A stretch of 37,942 nucleotides of DNA from DRWZ01 sp964601505 (GTDB taxonomy: Bacteria; Calescibacteriota; Calescibacteriia; Calescibacteriales; Calescibacteriaceae). Position 1 is the stretch's first letter. Each line of letters begins with the position of its first letter. The notes under the pieces were generated by a model. That model did no database searches and was not told the DNA's origin. It saw nothing but the letters and a program-made list of their open reading frames with translations. Of this stretch, positions 9,056-17,542 are shown piece after piece. The stretch covers positions 1-37,942 of the forward strand of contig CAZRNR010000017.1 of NCBI GenBank assembly GCA_964601505.1, given 5' to 3'. The position numbers and the translations under genes were made by a program.

Positions 9056-10018
9056 TTACCTCATTTCGCTCTCGTTCTTATTCCTCAAAAAATCAAGGAT
9101 TCTTTCGGCTATATACTCTTGAGCTTTCTCATTATGGTGCTCTTTCATAAACATATCATTTCTGTAATTTATATCAACACATTTGAATTTCCTGCAAACA
9201 TCGGTCCTTTTTGGATAATTATAAGCTGGAATGAGTATTAGTTTGCATTCACATATATCTTCTATTATTTTTAGAAAATCTGTGTTAGGTTCTTGAAGTT
9301 TTAGATATATTTTCTTAGTTTTCATAACATCAAAGTAAGTTTTTATTATCCCGAGTAAAAAAAAGTTTCCCAGGAATGAATCTTCAAAAAGAAAAGCTGT
9401 ATTTGGGGAAAATACATTGCAGTTTTTCCTCTGGGTGTAGCATTCATCATCTAGGTAATCTGTAAAGTTGAACATAAGAAATACTATTTTGGGCTTCTTG
9501 TCGTATCTTTTGATAAAATATTCCAAAATTTTCATCTGATGTTTTGTTCCCGTTCCAGGAACTCCTAAGTTTAATACATCTTTACCTGTTTTTCTTTCGA
9601 GTATTTCTGTCCAACAATTTTCAATCTCTACTGAATAGCAGAAGGTATAACTATCTCCAAGTGCTACTGCCCAGAATTCTTTATCTATTCCATCGTCTCT
9701 TGCTCCTAATTCTCCAGCTATGCTTATTGTCTTATATGAGACCGATTTAATATTTTTATCTATTTCGCGTGCGGGATATTTTACATTTATGTCCGGCTTT
9801 ATAACAAATCCCAATTCTTTGTGAGTCGTTGTAAAAAATCTATCATCCTTTTTCAATTTTTCTCTTATGTAATTCACATTCACAGCCAATGGTGCTAAGA
9901 TCTTAAAAGATATTGATTTATATGCGATAAGAAAGAAAAATCTCAAGCCTATTTCAATCATCACAATCGCAGTAAAGATGAAAAAACTGTATTTGAGTAT
10001 CCTCTTTTTCGTGATCAT
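9056..10018 (-). CDS. Membrane-anchored SGNH hydrolase-like protein, paralog B
   Basis: A 320-residue paralog of the gene at 5820. It has one N-terminal membrane helix (about 9-32) and then an extracytoplasmic domain with ARDDGIDKEFWAVALGDSYT (S123 in the GDS block) and GVPGTGTKHQ. The four cysteine pairs are kept: C127/C135, C193/C200, C256/C258 and C275/C280. The C-terminal catalytic block differs: the Asp-x-His of paralog A is replaced by E293-H-H295, with two residues deleted, so activity may be altered. First gene of a two-gene unit with the glycosyltransferase at 8333-9052. The likely role is ester or acetyl chemistry on a surface glycan, inferred from family and partner. Confidence 0.75.
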   Translation of the reverse strand: MITKKRILKYSFFIFTAIVMIEIGLRFFFLIAYKSISFKILAPLAVNVNYIREKLKKDDRFFTTTHKELGFVIKPDINVKYPAREIDKNIKSVSYKTISIAGELGARDDGIDKEFWAVALGDSYTFCYSVEIENCWTEILERKTGKDVLNLGVPGTGTKHQMKILEYFIKRYDKKPKIVFLMFNFTDYLDDECYTQRKNCNVFSPNTAFLFEDSFLGNFFLLGIIKTYFDVMKTKKIYLKLQEPNTDFLKIIEDICECKLILIPAYNYPKRTDVCRKFKCVDINYRNDMFMKEHHNEKAQEYIAERILDFLRNKNESEMR

Positions 10019-10357
10019 TTTTTCTATAAGCTATTAATTATTCAGCATAAAACAAAGGTTTTATTTCTGTATAATCTTTTTGATAAATATAAACAGTATA
10101 TATCCTCGTTGTCATCGGGTGTAGCTTATGATAAGATTAGGATTATAGTTTATGAAATCTGACAATTAACCCAAAATAAAAAGATTATGTGATTTAAATG
10201 TAAATTTACACAGAAAGATAAGTTTCAGAGATATTTAATCTGTTAATTTGACTTAGATGTTTTTGTGAGTGTTCCGTTGGCACGATTGAATTAAAGAATT
10301 ACTCAACTCACGTAAGATTATGTTATTTCTTTTTTATCTCATCTGATTTGAGAAATT
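10019..10357. other. Intergenic gap without a recognisable gene
   Basis: These 339 bases separate two minus-strand SGNH paralogs. They are AT-rich with stops in every frame. I see a small palindrome, GTAAATTTAC, near 10200, and no tRNA, terminator or convincing promoter. The promoter of the 9056-10018 gene presumably lies in the part next to 10018. Confidence 0.6.
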
Positions 10358-11335
10358 TTATTCGTTGTTGAGAGCCTCAATAACTGCTTCCGCAAGGTAT
10401 CTGTTACCATCTGGATTTAAATGCTTATTTTTGAAGAAATATTTCTCATCACCTGGGGGACCGGAGATGCATTTGAAATTTTTGCACAAAGGTGATCTTA
10501 TGCCGTGGGGGACTCTATATGGTTCAATTACTAAAACTCTACAGCCCGAGTTCAAACAGTAGTCTTTTATCTCCTGAATATATTTTGTTTCCGGGGCTCT
10601 CATTTTTGCATATATCCTTCTTGTGTCCCTGATATCCGCCAAGGTTTTTATCAAACCGTAAATTGAACTCAAAGATAATATGCTGTGAGTTTTCGGGTTG
10701 TTAAGAAAAACGATATTTGGAGAAAATATGTTGCAGTTTTCTCTTGAGATAAAACACATATCTTTCAGATAATCTACATATGTGACTTGCCATAAAACAA
10801 GCTTGAAGCTGTACTTTCTCAGAATTTTTTTCAGTAGGATATACTGTTGATAAGTTCCATAGCCGGAAACTCCTGCATTCAGGACATCTTTCCCTATCCT
10901 TTTCTCAATTATTTCTGTCCAGCAATCTTCAATTTCAAGACCATCACAGAATGTATAACCATCTCCAACAGCAACAGCAAAAGTCTCACCTTCTATTATA
11001 CCATCATCCCTTACCCCTACATTGTCAAATAGCTCTATAGTCTTTATTCTAATTGGACCCTCTTCTTCATATATGAAATATGTGTCTATGTTTGGATTCA
11101 CAATCCAACCTGTATCTTTATGTTCTTTGAAAATAAAAAGTCTCCTTTTGAGTTCGTCTCTTACATATCTTATATTCCAAGCATATGGGGAAATTTTCAA
11201 AGGAAATTTCTCTCTAGACCTGATATATAAGATTAAAAAAATCCTTGTAAACAACTCTATGACTATGATTGCGATGATTACCGAGTATGCAATGATTTGG
11301 ACTTTATTACTTAGAATTTTCTTTCTATTTGTCAT
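10358..11335 (-). CDS. SGNH hydrolase-like protein, paralog C, catalytic residues lost
   Basis: A 325-residue paralog of the proteins at 5820 and 9056. It has an N-terminal membrane helix (about 13-37), the conserved VRDDGI block and all four cysteine pairs (C130/C138, C194/C201, C260/C265, C284/C289). The serine block reads AVGDGYTF, so the nucleophile Ser is Gly (residue 126), and the C-terminal block is NKHLN, so the Asp is Asn (303) while His305 remains. By family knowledge this should be an inactive hydrolase, perhaps a binding or scaffold subunit. The gene is otherwise intact and of normal length, so it is not a decaying pseudogene. Its start codon lies inside a perfect tandem 10-bp repeat (11330-11349). 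Confidence 0.75.
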   Translation of the reverse strand: MTNRKKILSNKVQIIAYSVIIAIIVIELFTRIFLILYIRSREKFPLKISPYAWNIRYVRDELKRRLFIFKEHKDTGWIVNPNIDTYFIYEEEGPIRIKTIELFDNVGVRDDGIIEGETFAVAVGDGYTFCDGLEIEDCWTEIIEKRIGKDVLNAGVSGYGTYQQYILLKKILRKYSFKLVLWQVTYVDYLKDMCFISRENCNIFSPNIVFLNNPKTHSILSLSSIYGLIKTLADIRDTRRIYAKMRAPETKYIQEIKDYCLNSGCRVLVIEPYRVPHGIRSPLCKNFKCISGPPGDEKYFFKNKHLNPDGNRYLAEAVIEALNNE

Positions 11336-11413
11336 ATACTGTCATATACTTATTTATTTTCATCATATTTCTGACAAGTTTTTGAGGGGTTTGAGGTTAT
11401 ACACTATATTTTC

Positions 11414-12316
11414 TTATATAAATGAACAAGAAATTTTGGAAACAGATTCACAGCTGAATTTTTCAGAATTTAATTCATAGTTATTGCCGGAGAACTTTAT
11501 TTGTTTATCTCCAATTTTCATCTCACCTTCTTGTGGGCATAGTATTGAATTCAATACATCTTTAAGATTTGTTTTGAGCGTCATTTTTTCCACTGTTTGT
11601 TCAAATTCGAGAGAGCACCAGCCTTCAAATGAAATTTCTCCACTCGCCTCAATCTCAAATGTCCCGCCTTCACCAAATTTTATAATGATACTAAAGTTTT
11701 CTGAAGGTGTTGCTTTTAATTCCCTTGAAACATCATCTTTCATAGTAGAAGTGTTTTTACTGAATGAAACCTTATAAGATGGAGGGGAACCTTCCTGTTG
11801 AGGTGTAATACTAATTGAAAATTTGCTTAAGTTCCATTCTTTTCCACCAATTTTCATGTTTGCTGAATTGACTACATATGAGCTAAAAGATATATTCACT
11901 TCTGATTCCCATCTTATAAATTCTTGCCATTGTCCTTGCTGTACCTCAAAATAAAAGGTAAGATTCATTAAATATGTGGAGTCAGATTGACTTGATTTTT
12001 TCATACTCCCAGAAAACTTAGCTCCACCTAATGAGCAGTTATTGAAATATTTATCAGAACCTTGTTGAATTGTGCAAGTATCCTGATTCATTATGGAGAC
12101 GGATATAGGTATAAATGTTGCTATAGCGAGGGCATACGAAAATGATATTACAGATGTTGATTGTTTGATGATTGATTTATTTTGTTCATCTGTTATGGTT
12201 TGAGTTTTATCGCCTGTTGCTACATTTTCCTTGCTTGCGCTTTTACCACAACCAAAAAATGAAAAAAAAATCAATACTGTGATGAGTTTAAATATTTTCT
12301 CAGATATTATTTCCAT
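11414..12316 (-). CDS. Hypothetical cysteine-rich lipoprotein
   Basis: A 300-residue protein of unknown family. The N terminus has a basic and hydrophobic signal ending ...FFSFFGC, a lipobox-like site that would put a diacylglyceryl-cysteine at residue 23, followed by a Ser/Lys/Thr-rich linker. The mature part is rich in alternating strands and polar residues and resembles a beta-sandwich. Besides the lipid cysteine there are six or more others, including pairs such as TCTIQQGSDKYFNNC and a C-terminal SCESVSKISC, which suggests disulfides outside the cytoplasm. It stands alone on the minus strand, with 170 bases of AT-rich DNA upstream of PrmC. I can suggest no function beyond a membrane-anchored exported protein. 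Confidence 0.65.
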   Translation of the reverse strand: MEIISEKIFKLITVLIFFSFFGCGKSASKENVATGDKTQTITDEQNKSIIKQSTSVISFSYALAIATFIPISVSIMNQDTCTIQQGSDKYFNNCSLGGAKFSGSMKKSSQSDSTYLMNLTFYFEVQQGQWQEFIRWESEVNISFSSYVVNSANMKIGGKEWNLSKFSISITPQQEGSPPSYKVSFSKNTSTMKDDVSRELKATPSENFSIIIKFGEGGTFEIEASGEISFEGWCSLEFEQTVEKMTLKTNLKDVLNSILCPQEGEMKIGDKQIKFSGNNYELNSEKFSCESVSKISCSFI

Positions 12317-12486
12317 ATGCCATGCTAAAATATTATTTTATTTGTAATTATAATAAAAGTTTTTTCATTTTTTCAAATATGTGAATGTTTATTTCTCTTG
12401 AAGTTTAATTTCCCACATACTTTTCCTTGCTGTAATTGTTGATTTTTTATATGTTCCTGGAGCTTAAATTTTTTAAGATTTGATTT

Positions 12487-13176
12487 TTATTTCTTTTGGA
12501 AAATCATTATTCTTTCTATTTTTCCATAATCCTTAACTATTTTTAGGATGCTGAAATTCAATCTTTCAGCTGTTTTGAGGATAGCATTTTTATATTCCTC
12601 TAAGATTTCCGTCATCCCAAAAAACCTCAGATCATCGTATCCTGTTTCAAATATAAGTAATCCTTCTTCTCTGAGAATTTCCGAACTTTGCTCAATTAAT
12701 TTTATTGTTGTTTCATATCCTATTTCTCCCCCAAATATAGCCTGATCTGGGTCATCTACTTTTATCTTACATTTTACTTTTTGCGATACATATGGTGGGT
12801 TTGACACAATTACATCGGCATATTTTATGGATTCTACAAGATCTGTTTTTACAAAATAGGTTTTCAAATCTTCAGCGTTTTTTTGAGCGTTCTTCAATGA
12901 TTTTATATCAATGTCTGTTCCTATGAAAACAAGTTCTCCAGTATTGAGATTTTTGAATTTCTTCGCTATTGATATTATTATACAACCGCAACCTGTGCAC
13001 GCATCAACTACGACGAATTTTTCTTTTTTGCTACAGTATTTATTTTTTTTCTCTTTTATCTTTTCCTGTATGGTTTTGATAGCTTCCTCAACAAGGATTT
13101 CTGTTTCAGGCCGAGGTATAAATACTCCATCTTCAACCAAAAAAGAACTTTCAAAAAAATCAACAATCTTGGGCAT
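12487..13176 (-). CDS. prmC: Peptide chain release factor glutamine methyltransferase, N-terminally short
   Basis: A 229-residue SAM-dependent methyltransferase. PrmC methylates the glutamine of the GGQ loop in release factors RF1 and RF2. Seen here: IPRPETE at 20-26, the SAM-binding motif VDACTGCGCI at 57-66, and the catalytic SNPPYV at 125-130. The family is normally about 280 residues with a helical N-terminal domain that grips the release factor; this protein begins right at the linker before the catalytic domain. A TAA four codons upstream in frame rules out a longer start. The glycine motif is unusual, with Cys at three positions where the family mostly has G, S and A. It starts five bases after the cinA stop, so the two are probably co-transcribed. 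Confidence 0.85.
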   Translation of the reverse strand: MPKIVDFFESSFLVEDGVFIPRPETEILVEEAIKTIQEKIKEKKNKYCSKKEKFVVVDACTGCGCIIISIAKKFKNLNTGELVFIGTDIDIKSLKNAQKNAEDLKTYFVKTDLVESIKYADVIVSNPPYVSQKVKCKIKVDDPDQAIFGGEIGYETTIKLIEQSSEILREEGLLIFETGYDDLRFFGMTEILEEYKNAILKTAERLNFSILKIVKDYGKIERIMIFQKK

Positions 13177-13181
13177 TCTTT

Positions 13182-14399
13182 TTAATATTTAGATATCTTA
13201 TCCTTTAGTATTTTCATAGCTAGGTATGAACATAGAATCTTTACATTTTTCCTCCCAAAGTTAAACCTGAATTCGAATGCTTCGGTGATATCTTTTGTAG
13301 ATATACCTATGTAGAATGTACCCGGTGTTTTACCTTCAAGTGGATCAGGACCAGCAACACCTGTTGTTGATATACCTATTTCTGTATCAAGTTTCTCTCT
13401 TATTCTTTGTGAAAGCTCTTTTGCACATTCTTCTGAAACTGTGCCGAATTTTTCAATTGTTTCCTTCTTAACTCCGAGTTTTATTTTCGCCTCTGCGGAA
13501 TAAACTATCTCTCCCCCCTTGAAGTAAACAGATGACCCAGGGATGCTTGTAAGCATGTTTGCAAGTTCACCACCTGTCAGAGATTCTGCAGTAGATATCG
13601 TAATTTTTTTCTCTTTCAGAAGATTGCAGACAAATTTTGGAAATGTGTCAGAATCTGATTCGGAATATATGTATTCTTTCAAATTTTCTTTTATTTTTTC
13701 CGCAAATGTATCTATTTCGGAACCTACTACTCTTATCGTGAGTTCCGGAAAAGATGGAAAGTATGAAACTTTTACTCCTTTTGGAATCCCTATTTTTTCT
13801 ATCTCTTTTTCCGTATATGTTTCTGTTATACCGAATATCTTGAATATTCTGATATTAATCTTGTGTAGCTTTGATGAATTTTTTTCTCTTATATGCTCAA
13901 TTACATATTTAGAAAACATCTCCTGAAACTCATTTGGGACGCCGGGTAGAAAGAAGAAATATTTTTGACCCTTCCTTACAGTAAATCCCGGAGCGGAGCC
14001 AATTGGATTGTGTAGAACTTCTGCATTTTTTGGTATGATGGCCTGTATTTTAAGTGGATCGGGAATTTCTTCTCTACCGGTTCTCTCTTTATACTTTTTC
14101 TTTATATGTTCTAATGCTTTGGGATTTTCTTCAAGTTCAGTTCTGAAATATTCTGCAGCGACAAATCGAGTAAGATCATCTGAGGTGGAACCAAGCCCAC
14201 CAGAACACACTATTATATCTGAAAATTCTTCAGCGCATTTCAGTGCAAATAGAAAGTCATCTTTTCTATCACCAACAAATTGACAGTGAATTGAGAAACC
14301 TAAATCATAAAGTAAATTTGCGGCATATGAAAAGTTCTTATCACTTCGGAATCCAGATATTATCTCCTCACCTGTTATAATAAATGATATCCTCATCAT
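13182..14399 (-). CDS. cinA: CinA family protein (ADP-ribose pyrophosphatase-like / NMN deamidase)
   Basis: A 405-residue two-domain CinA. The N-terminal MoCF-like domain starts MRISFIITGEEIISG and includes IIVCSGGLGSTSDDLTR; the C-terminal amidase domain has STAESLTGGELANML, FKGGEIVYSAEAK and STTGVAGPD, which in the family hydrolyses nicotinamide mononucleotide in pyridine nucleotide recycling. I place the start at ATG 14399 (or the adjacent ATG 14396) because family members begin at this strand; an upstream ATG at 14441 would add 14 residues that match nothing. It is divergent from the deformylase gene and is followed closely by prmC. The length is normal for the family. Confidence 0.88.
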   Translation of the reverse strand: MMRISFIITGEEIISGFRSDKNFSYAANLLYDLGFSIHCQFVGDRKDDFLFALKCAEEFSDIIVCSGGLGSTSDDLTRFVAAEYFRTELEENPKALEHIKKKYKERTGREEIPDPLKIQAIIPKNAEVLHNPIGSAPGFTVRKGQKYFFFLPGVPNEFQEMFSKYVIEHIREKNSSKLHKINIRIFKIFGITETYTEKEIEKIGIPKGVKVSYFPSFPELTIRVVGSEIDTFAEKIKENLKEYIYSESDSDTFPKFVCNLLKEKKITISTAESLTGGELANMLTSIPGSSVYFKGGEIVYSAEAKIKLGVKKETIEKFGTVSEECAKELSQRIREKLDTEIGISTTGVAGPDPLEGKTPGTFYIGISTKDITEAFEFRFNFGRKNVKILCSYLAMKILKDKISKY

Positions 14400-14482
14400 C
14401 CATATAATTTTTTTACAGTTTTCTCCTTTTGGAAATCCCAAATTTTTTCTTATTTGTTCTTACATTGTTATTTTAAAATGAT

Positions 14483-14977
14483 ATGGATTTGAAGATTTTA
14501 ATTTTTCCGGATCCTCGTCTTCGTATAAAAGCAAAAGAAATAAGATCGCTTGATCAAGAAGTAGAGTCTAATCTTACAAAGATTTTTGACCTTATGTATG
14601 AAAAAGATGGTATTGGTCTTGCAGCGACACAAATAGGTATCAATCAGAGATTTTTTGTATATGATATAACAGAAGAAAAGAGGGAACCAAAGATAGTTAT
14701 CAATCCAAAAATAATCTGGAAGAGCAGTGAGAAAATTGTTTATAACGAAGGTTGCTTATCTATACCTGGTTTGCGCCTTCCAATAGATAGAAGTAAGAGA
14801 ATAAAAGTTCTGTGGTTAGATGAAAAAGGAAACGAGTATCAGAAAGAACTTGAAGATCTTGAAAGTATTCTCTTCCAGCACGAAATAGATCACCTTGATG
14901 GAAAATTAATAATAGATAAACTCCCAGCTGATGAAAGGAAAAGGGTTATAGAATCATTGAATTCGCAAAATCGCTAG
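14483..14977 (+). CDS. def: Peptide deformylase
   Basis: A 164-residue enzyme that removes the formyl group from the initiator methionine of new proteins in the cytoplasm. All three motifs are present: GIGLAATQIG at 43-52, EGCLSIP at 89-95 with the metal cysteine, and HEIDH at 133-137 with two metal histidines. Motif I carries Thr where the family usually has Pro (AAPQ), a mild variation. The C terminus is basic. No Shine-Dalgarno is seen, but a TAAAAT at 14474-14479 lies three bases upstream of the ATG. It stops five bases before the end of the convergent receiver-like gene. Confidence 0.93.
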   Translation: MDLKILIFPDPRLRIKAKEIRSLDQEVESNLTKIFDLMYEKDGIGLAATQIGINQRFFVYDITEEKREPKIVINPKIIWKSSEKIVYNEGCLSIPGLRLPIDRSKRIKVLWLDEKGNEYQKELEDLESILFQHEIDHLDGKLIIDKLPADERKRVIESLNSQNR

Positions 14978-14982
14978 TTACC

Positions 14983-15324
14983 TTATTCTTTTTTTAACTT
15001 TAAGCAATATTCAAGCAACTCTTGGGATGTTAAAGGTCTTTTTATATAATTTATATCCTTAAAACCAAGTTTTTCTCCCATTCTTTTTGCTTCTACATCC
15101 TTGAACCAAGATGGCACTATAATCACAAGTTGAGGGTCACCTTTGATCTTTAGATTCCATGACACTCCCTCGATCGCTCTTGAATCTATGAAAATTATAT
15201 CGCATTCGTTGTCATCTATACTTTCCATATCGCTATATATCCTGGTTTCGATATTATTATCTTCAAACAGACCCCTTATTATTCTTGCTTCTTTTATATC
15301 TTGTAGGACAAATTTTACCTTCAC
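14983..15324 (-). CDS. Stand-alone response-regulator receiver-like protein
   Basis: A 113-residue protein with the alternating strand-helix pattern of a CheY-like receiver. The candidate phosphoacceptor is D47 in CDIIFIDSRA, a Ser at 72 (IIVPSW) sits where the conserved Thr/Ser belongs, and YIKRPLTSQELLEY (K95, P97) matches the Lys-Pro loop. The acidic pair expected after the first strand is reduced to one Asp (LQD). It may be a degenerate or phosphate-independent receiver. It has no output domain and no kinase nearby. The start is GTG at 15322-15324. An alternative is a small unrelated Rossmann-like protein, so the call is moderate. Confidence 0.55.
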   Translation of the reverse strand: MKVKFVLQDIKEARIIRGLFEDNNIETRIYSDMESIDDNECDIIFIDSRAIEGVSWNLKIKGDPQLVIIVPSWFKDVEAKRMGEKLGFKDINYIKRPLTSQELLEYCLKLKKE

Positions 15325-15331
15325 CCGATTT

Positions 15332-15474
15332 ATGATAATTGAACTCCAAAGATTTTTCAGATTATTAGATGGATCTTTCGTTTTTATTGGGGATTGATTA
15401 TTTTAGATCCAATTCGTTTCTTTCCTCGGGACCTATATTTATTTGCAATTTTCTCATTAATGCTTTTTATGTAA
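15332..15474 (+). pseudogene. Possible decayed AAA_14/DUF4143-type ATPase fragment
   Basis: A short frame from ATG 15332 to TGA 15397 reads IELQRFFRLLDGSFVFIGD, like the 'l..ff.l...sfFLfGpRgtGKT' start of AAA_14 ATPases but stopping just before the P-loop. A second frame overlapping its end (about 15394-15474) reads IILDPIRFFPRDLYLF, loosely like the 'iDLLDpe.fr..' block that normally follows. The two pieces would fit a frameshifted and internally deleted gene. The match is by eye and short, so confidence is low. Confidence 0.25.
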
Positions 15475-15823
15475 ATAGTTCATTGTTACCTGAATCACTA
15501 AATCATTAAAAGGATTAGATTGAAAAAGTTAGTATCTTCTTCATTGAGATCATTTAATTAACATTTTCTTCTTAATTTTAGTGATACTTTCATATACTTT
15601 TGACAAGTATGAGACAGACTTGATTTTTAAGATAAATAATTGATTTATATGCTTTTTGCGGGGATTTTATGATGAAGGGAGAATATTTTTTTGTCAATTT
15701 CCTTATGGATATAGCACAGCGTAGAGATTTGATCTTTTAATTTTTTTTCTTCGTTTGATTTCGTATAAAGTAAAAAAGTTTGTTTTTGTATCTTTCTTTT
15801 TGATATTACTTATATAAGGAGAT
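15475..15823. other. Intergenic gap upstream of atpA
   Basis: About 350 AT-rich bases. A 23-codon frame beginning MMKGEYFF lies at about 15669-15740 but shows no family resemblance. An AAGGAG (15816-15821) precedes the atpA ATG by only two bases. No well-spaced promoter or hairpin was found. Confidence 0.5.
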
Positions 15824-17344
15824 ATGTTCAGAGCAGATGAGGTATCTTCTATAATAAAGGAAAGGATAAAAGGGGTAGAGTTTGAAGTAAAATTTGAGCA
15901 TACAGGTGTTGTAACATATGTGGGAGATTACATAGCGCGTGCATTTGGTCTTTCTGAGGCTATGGCTGGAGAAATTGTAGAGTTCCAGTCAGGTGACAAG
16001 GGCATAATACTGAATCTTGAGGAGGACTCTGTTGGTATAGCTGTTATGGGAAATACTGAGCATATAAAAGAAGGAGATATTGTAAAGAGGACTTACAAGC
16101 TTTTTGAGGTCCCAGTTGGTAGGGCGGTTCTGGGTAGAGTCATAAATGCTATTGGAGAGCCATTGGACGGACTCGGTCCCATAAAATACGAGGAAACAAG
16201 AAGGGTTGAGGTCAAAGCACCGGGAGTTATAATGCGTCAACCTGTGAGGGAACCACTCCAGACCGGCATAAAAGCAATAGACTCTATGATACCAATTGGA
16301 AGGGGACAAAGGGAACTTATCATAGGAGATAGACAGACTGGTAAAACCATGATTGCTATAGATACCATAATAAATCAGAAGTATGCTGATCCGCCTGTCT
16401 ATTGTATATATGTTGCAATAGGTCAGAAGCTACAATCAATTGCCCAGGTTTATGACACTTTGAAAAAGTATGGTGCTATGGAATATACTACCATAGTTGT
16501 TGCATCTGCATCTGAGCCACCAACTTTGCAATATATTGCTCCTTATGTGGGATGCACTATTGGAGAATATTTCAGAGATAATGGAATGCATGCTTTAGCT
16601 GTGTATGATGACCTAACTAAACATGCGCAAGCTTATAGAGCACTTGCTCTTCTTCTCAGAAGGCCGCCTGGAAGAGAGGCATTTCCCGGAGACGTTTTTT
16701 ATCTGCATTCACGACTACTTGAAAGAGCTGCAAAACTCTCAAACGAACTTGGAGGTGGTTCTCTTACCGCGCTTCCAATAATAGAAACACAGGCAGGAGA
16801 TGTTTCTGCATATATACCTACGAATGTTATATCAATAACGGATGGCCAGATATACCTTGAGCCAGACCTATTTTATGCAGGTGTGCGTCCAGCAGTGAAT
16901 GTTGGTATTTCTGTATCAAGGGTTGGAGGTAATGCGCAAATAAAAGCGATGAAAAAAGTTGCTGGGATGCTGAGACTTGATTTGGCTCAGTACAGAGAAC
17001 TTGAGGTTTTCGCTCAGTTTGGTTCGGACCTTGATCCGGCAACTCTTAAACAAATAGAAAGAGGAAGAAGACTTGTTGAAGTCCTTAAACAAGGTGTTCA
17101 CGAAGTCTTACCCGTTGAAAAACAGGTAGTTATAATATACGCTGGAACACGTGGGTATCTTGATAAATATCCAGTTTCTGCATGTAGAAGATATGAACAA
17201 GAACTTTACAAATTTCTGGAATCAAAATATCCAGATATCCTAAAAGATATAGCAAGCAAGAAAGATATCACCCAAGATATTGAGAACAAGCTTAAAAAAG
17301 CTCTCGAAGAGTTTGATTTGTATTTTTCTTCTGCCCTGAAATAA
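15824..17344 (+). CDS. atpA: F-type ATP synthase subunit alpha
   Basis: A 506-residue F1 alpha subunit, the non-catalytic nucleotide-binding partner of beta in the membrane-bound ATP synthase. The Walker A motif GDRQTGKT is at 168-175, followed by the AVYDDLTKHAQAYR block, the ALPIIETQAGDVSAYIPTN segment and the SRVGG signature with the arginine finger. Length and order are normal. The AAGGAG ribosome site is unusually close to the ATG (two bases). What is odd is the setting: the genes normally flanking it (delta upstream; gamma, beta, epsilon downstream) are absent. Upstream is a receiver-like gene, and downstream a gene-poor stretch and a giant exported protein. Confidence 0.96.
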   Translation: MFRADEVSSIIKERIKGVEFEVKFEHTGVVTYVGDYIARAFGLSEAMAGEIVEFQSGDKGIILNLEEDSVGIAVMGNTEHIKEGDIVKRTYKLFEVPVGRAVLGRVINAIGEPLDGLGPIKYEETRRVEVKAPGVIMRQPVREPLQTGIKAIDSMIPIGRGQRELIIGDRQTGKTMIAIDTIINQKYADPPVYCIYVAIGQKLQSIAQVYDTLKKYGAMEYTTIVVASASEPPTLQYIAPYVGCTIGEYFRDNGMHALAVYDDLTKHAQAYRALALLLRRPPGREAFPGDVFYLHSRLLERAAKLSNELGGGSLTALPIIETQAGDVSAYIPTNVISITDGQIYLEPDLFYAGVRPAVNVGISVSRVGGNAQIKAMKKVAGMLRLDLAQYRELEVFAQFGSDLDPATLKQIERGRRLVEVLKQGVHEVLPVEKQVVIIYAGTRGYLDKYPVSACRRYEQELYKFLESKYPDILKDIASKKDITQDIENKLKKALEEFDLYFSSALK

Positions 17345-17542
17345 TTTTGAAGATTAAATCTAAAGACCAGTTATTCCCATCTCTTTCCTTGCATACAACC
17401 TGTACTTTGTAACACTCAATTTTGGGTTATACAACAAGGATAACGTGGTGGAATACATTTAATACTTTGTAAAGGAAATTAATCCTATCATTGGCGAGTT
17501 TGTGGTAGGTGTGAAGTTTGAGTGAATGAGTTTTGAAATGGA

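Noticed and set aside
14400..14441. N-terminal extension of CinA from ATG 14441
   Set aside because: Family members begin at the strand encoded from 14399/14396; the extra 14 residues match nothing.
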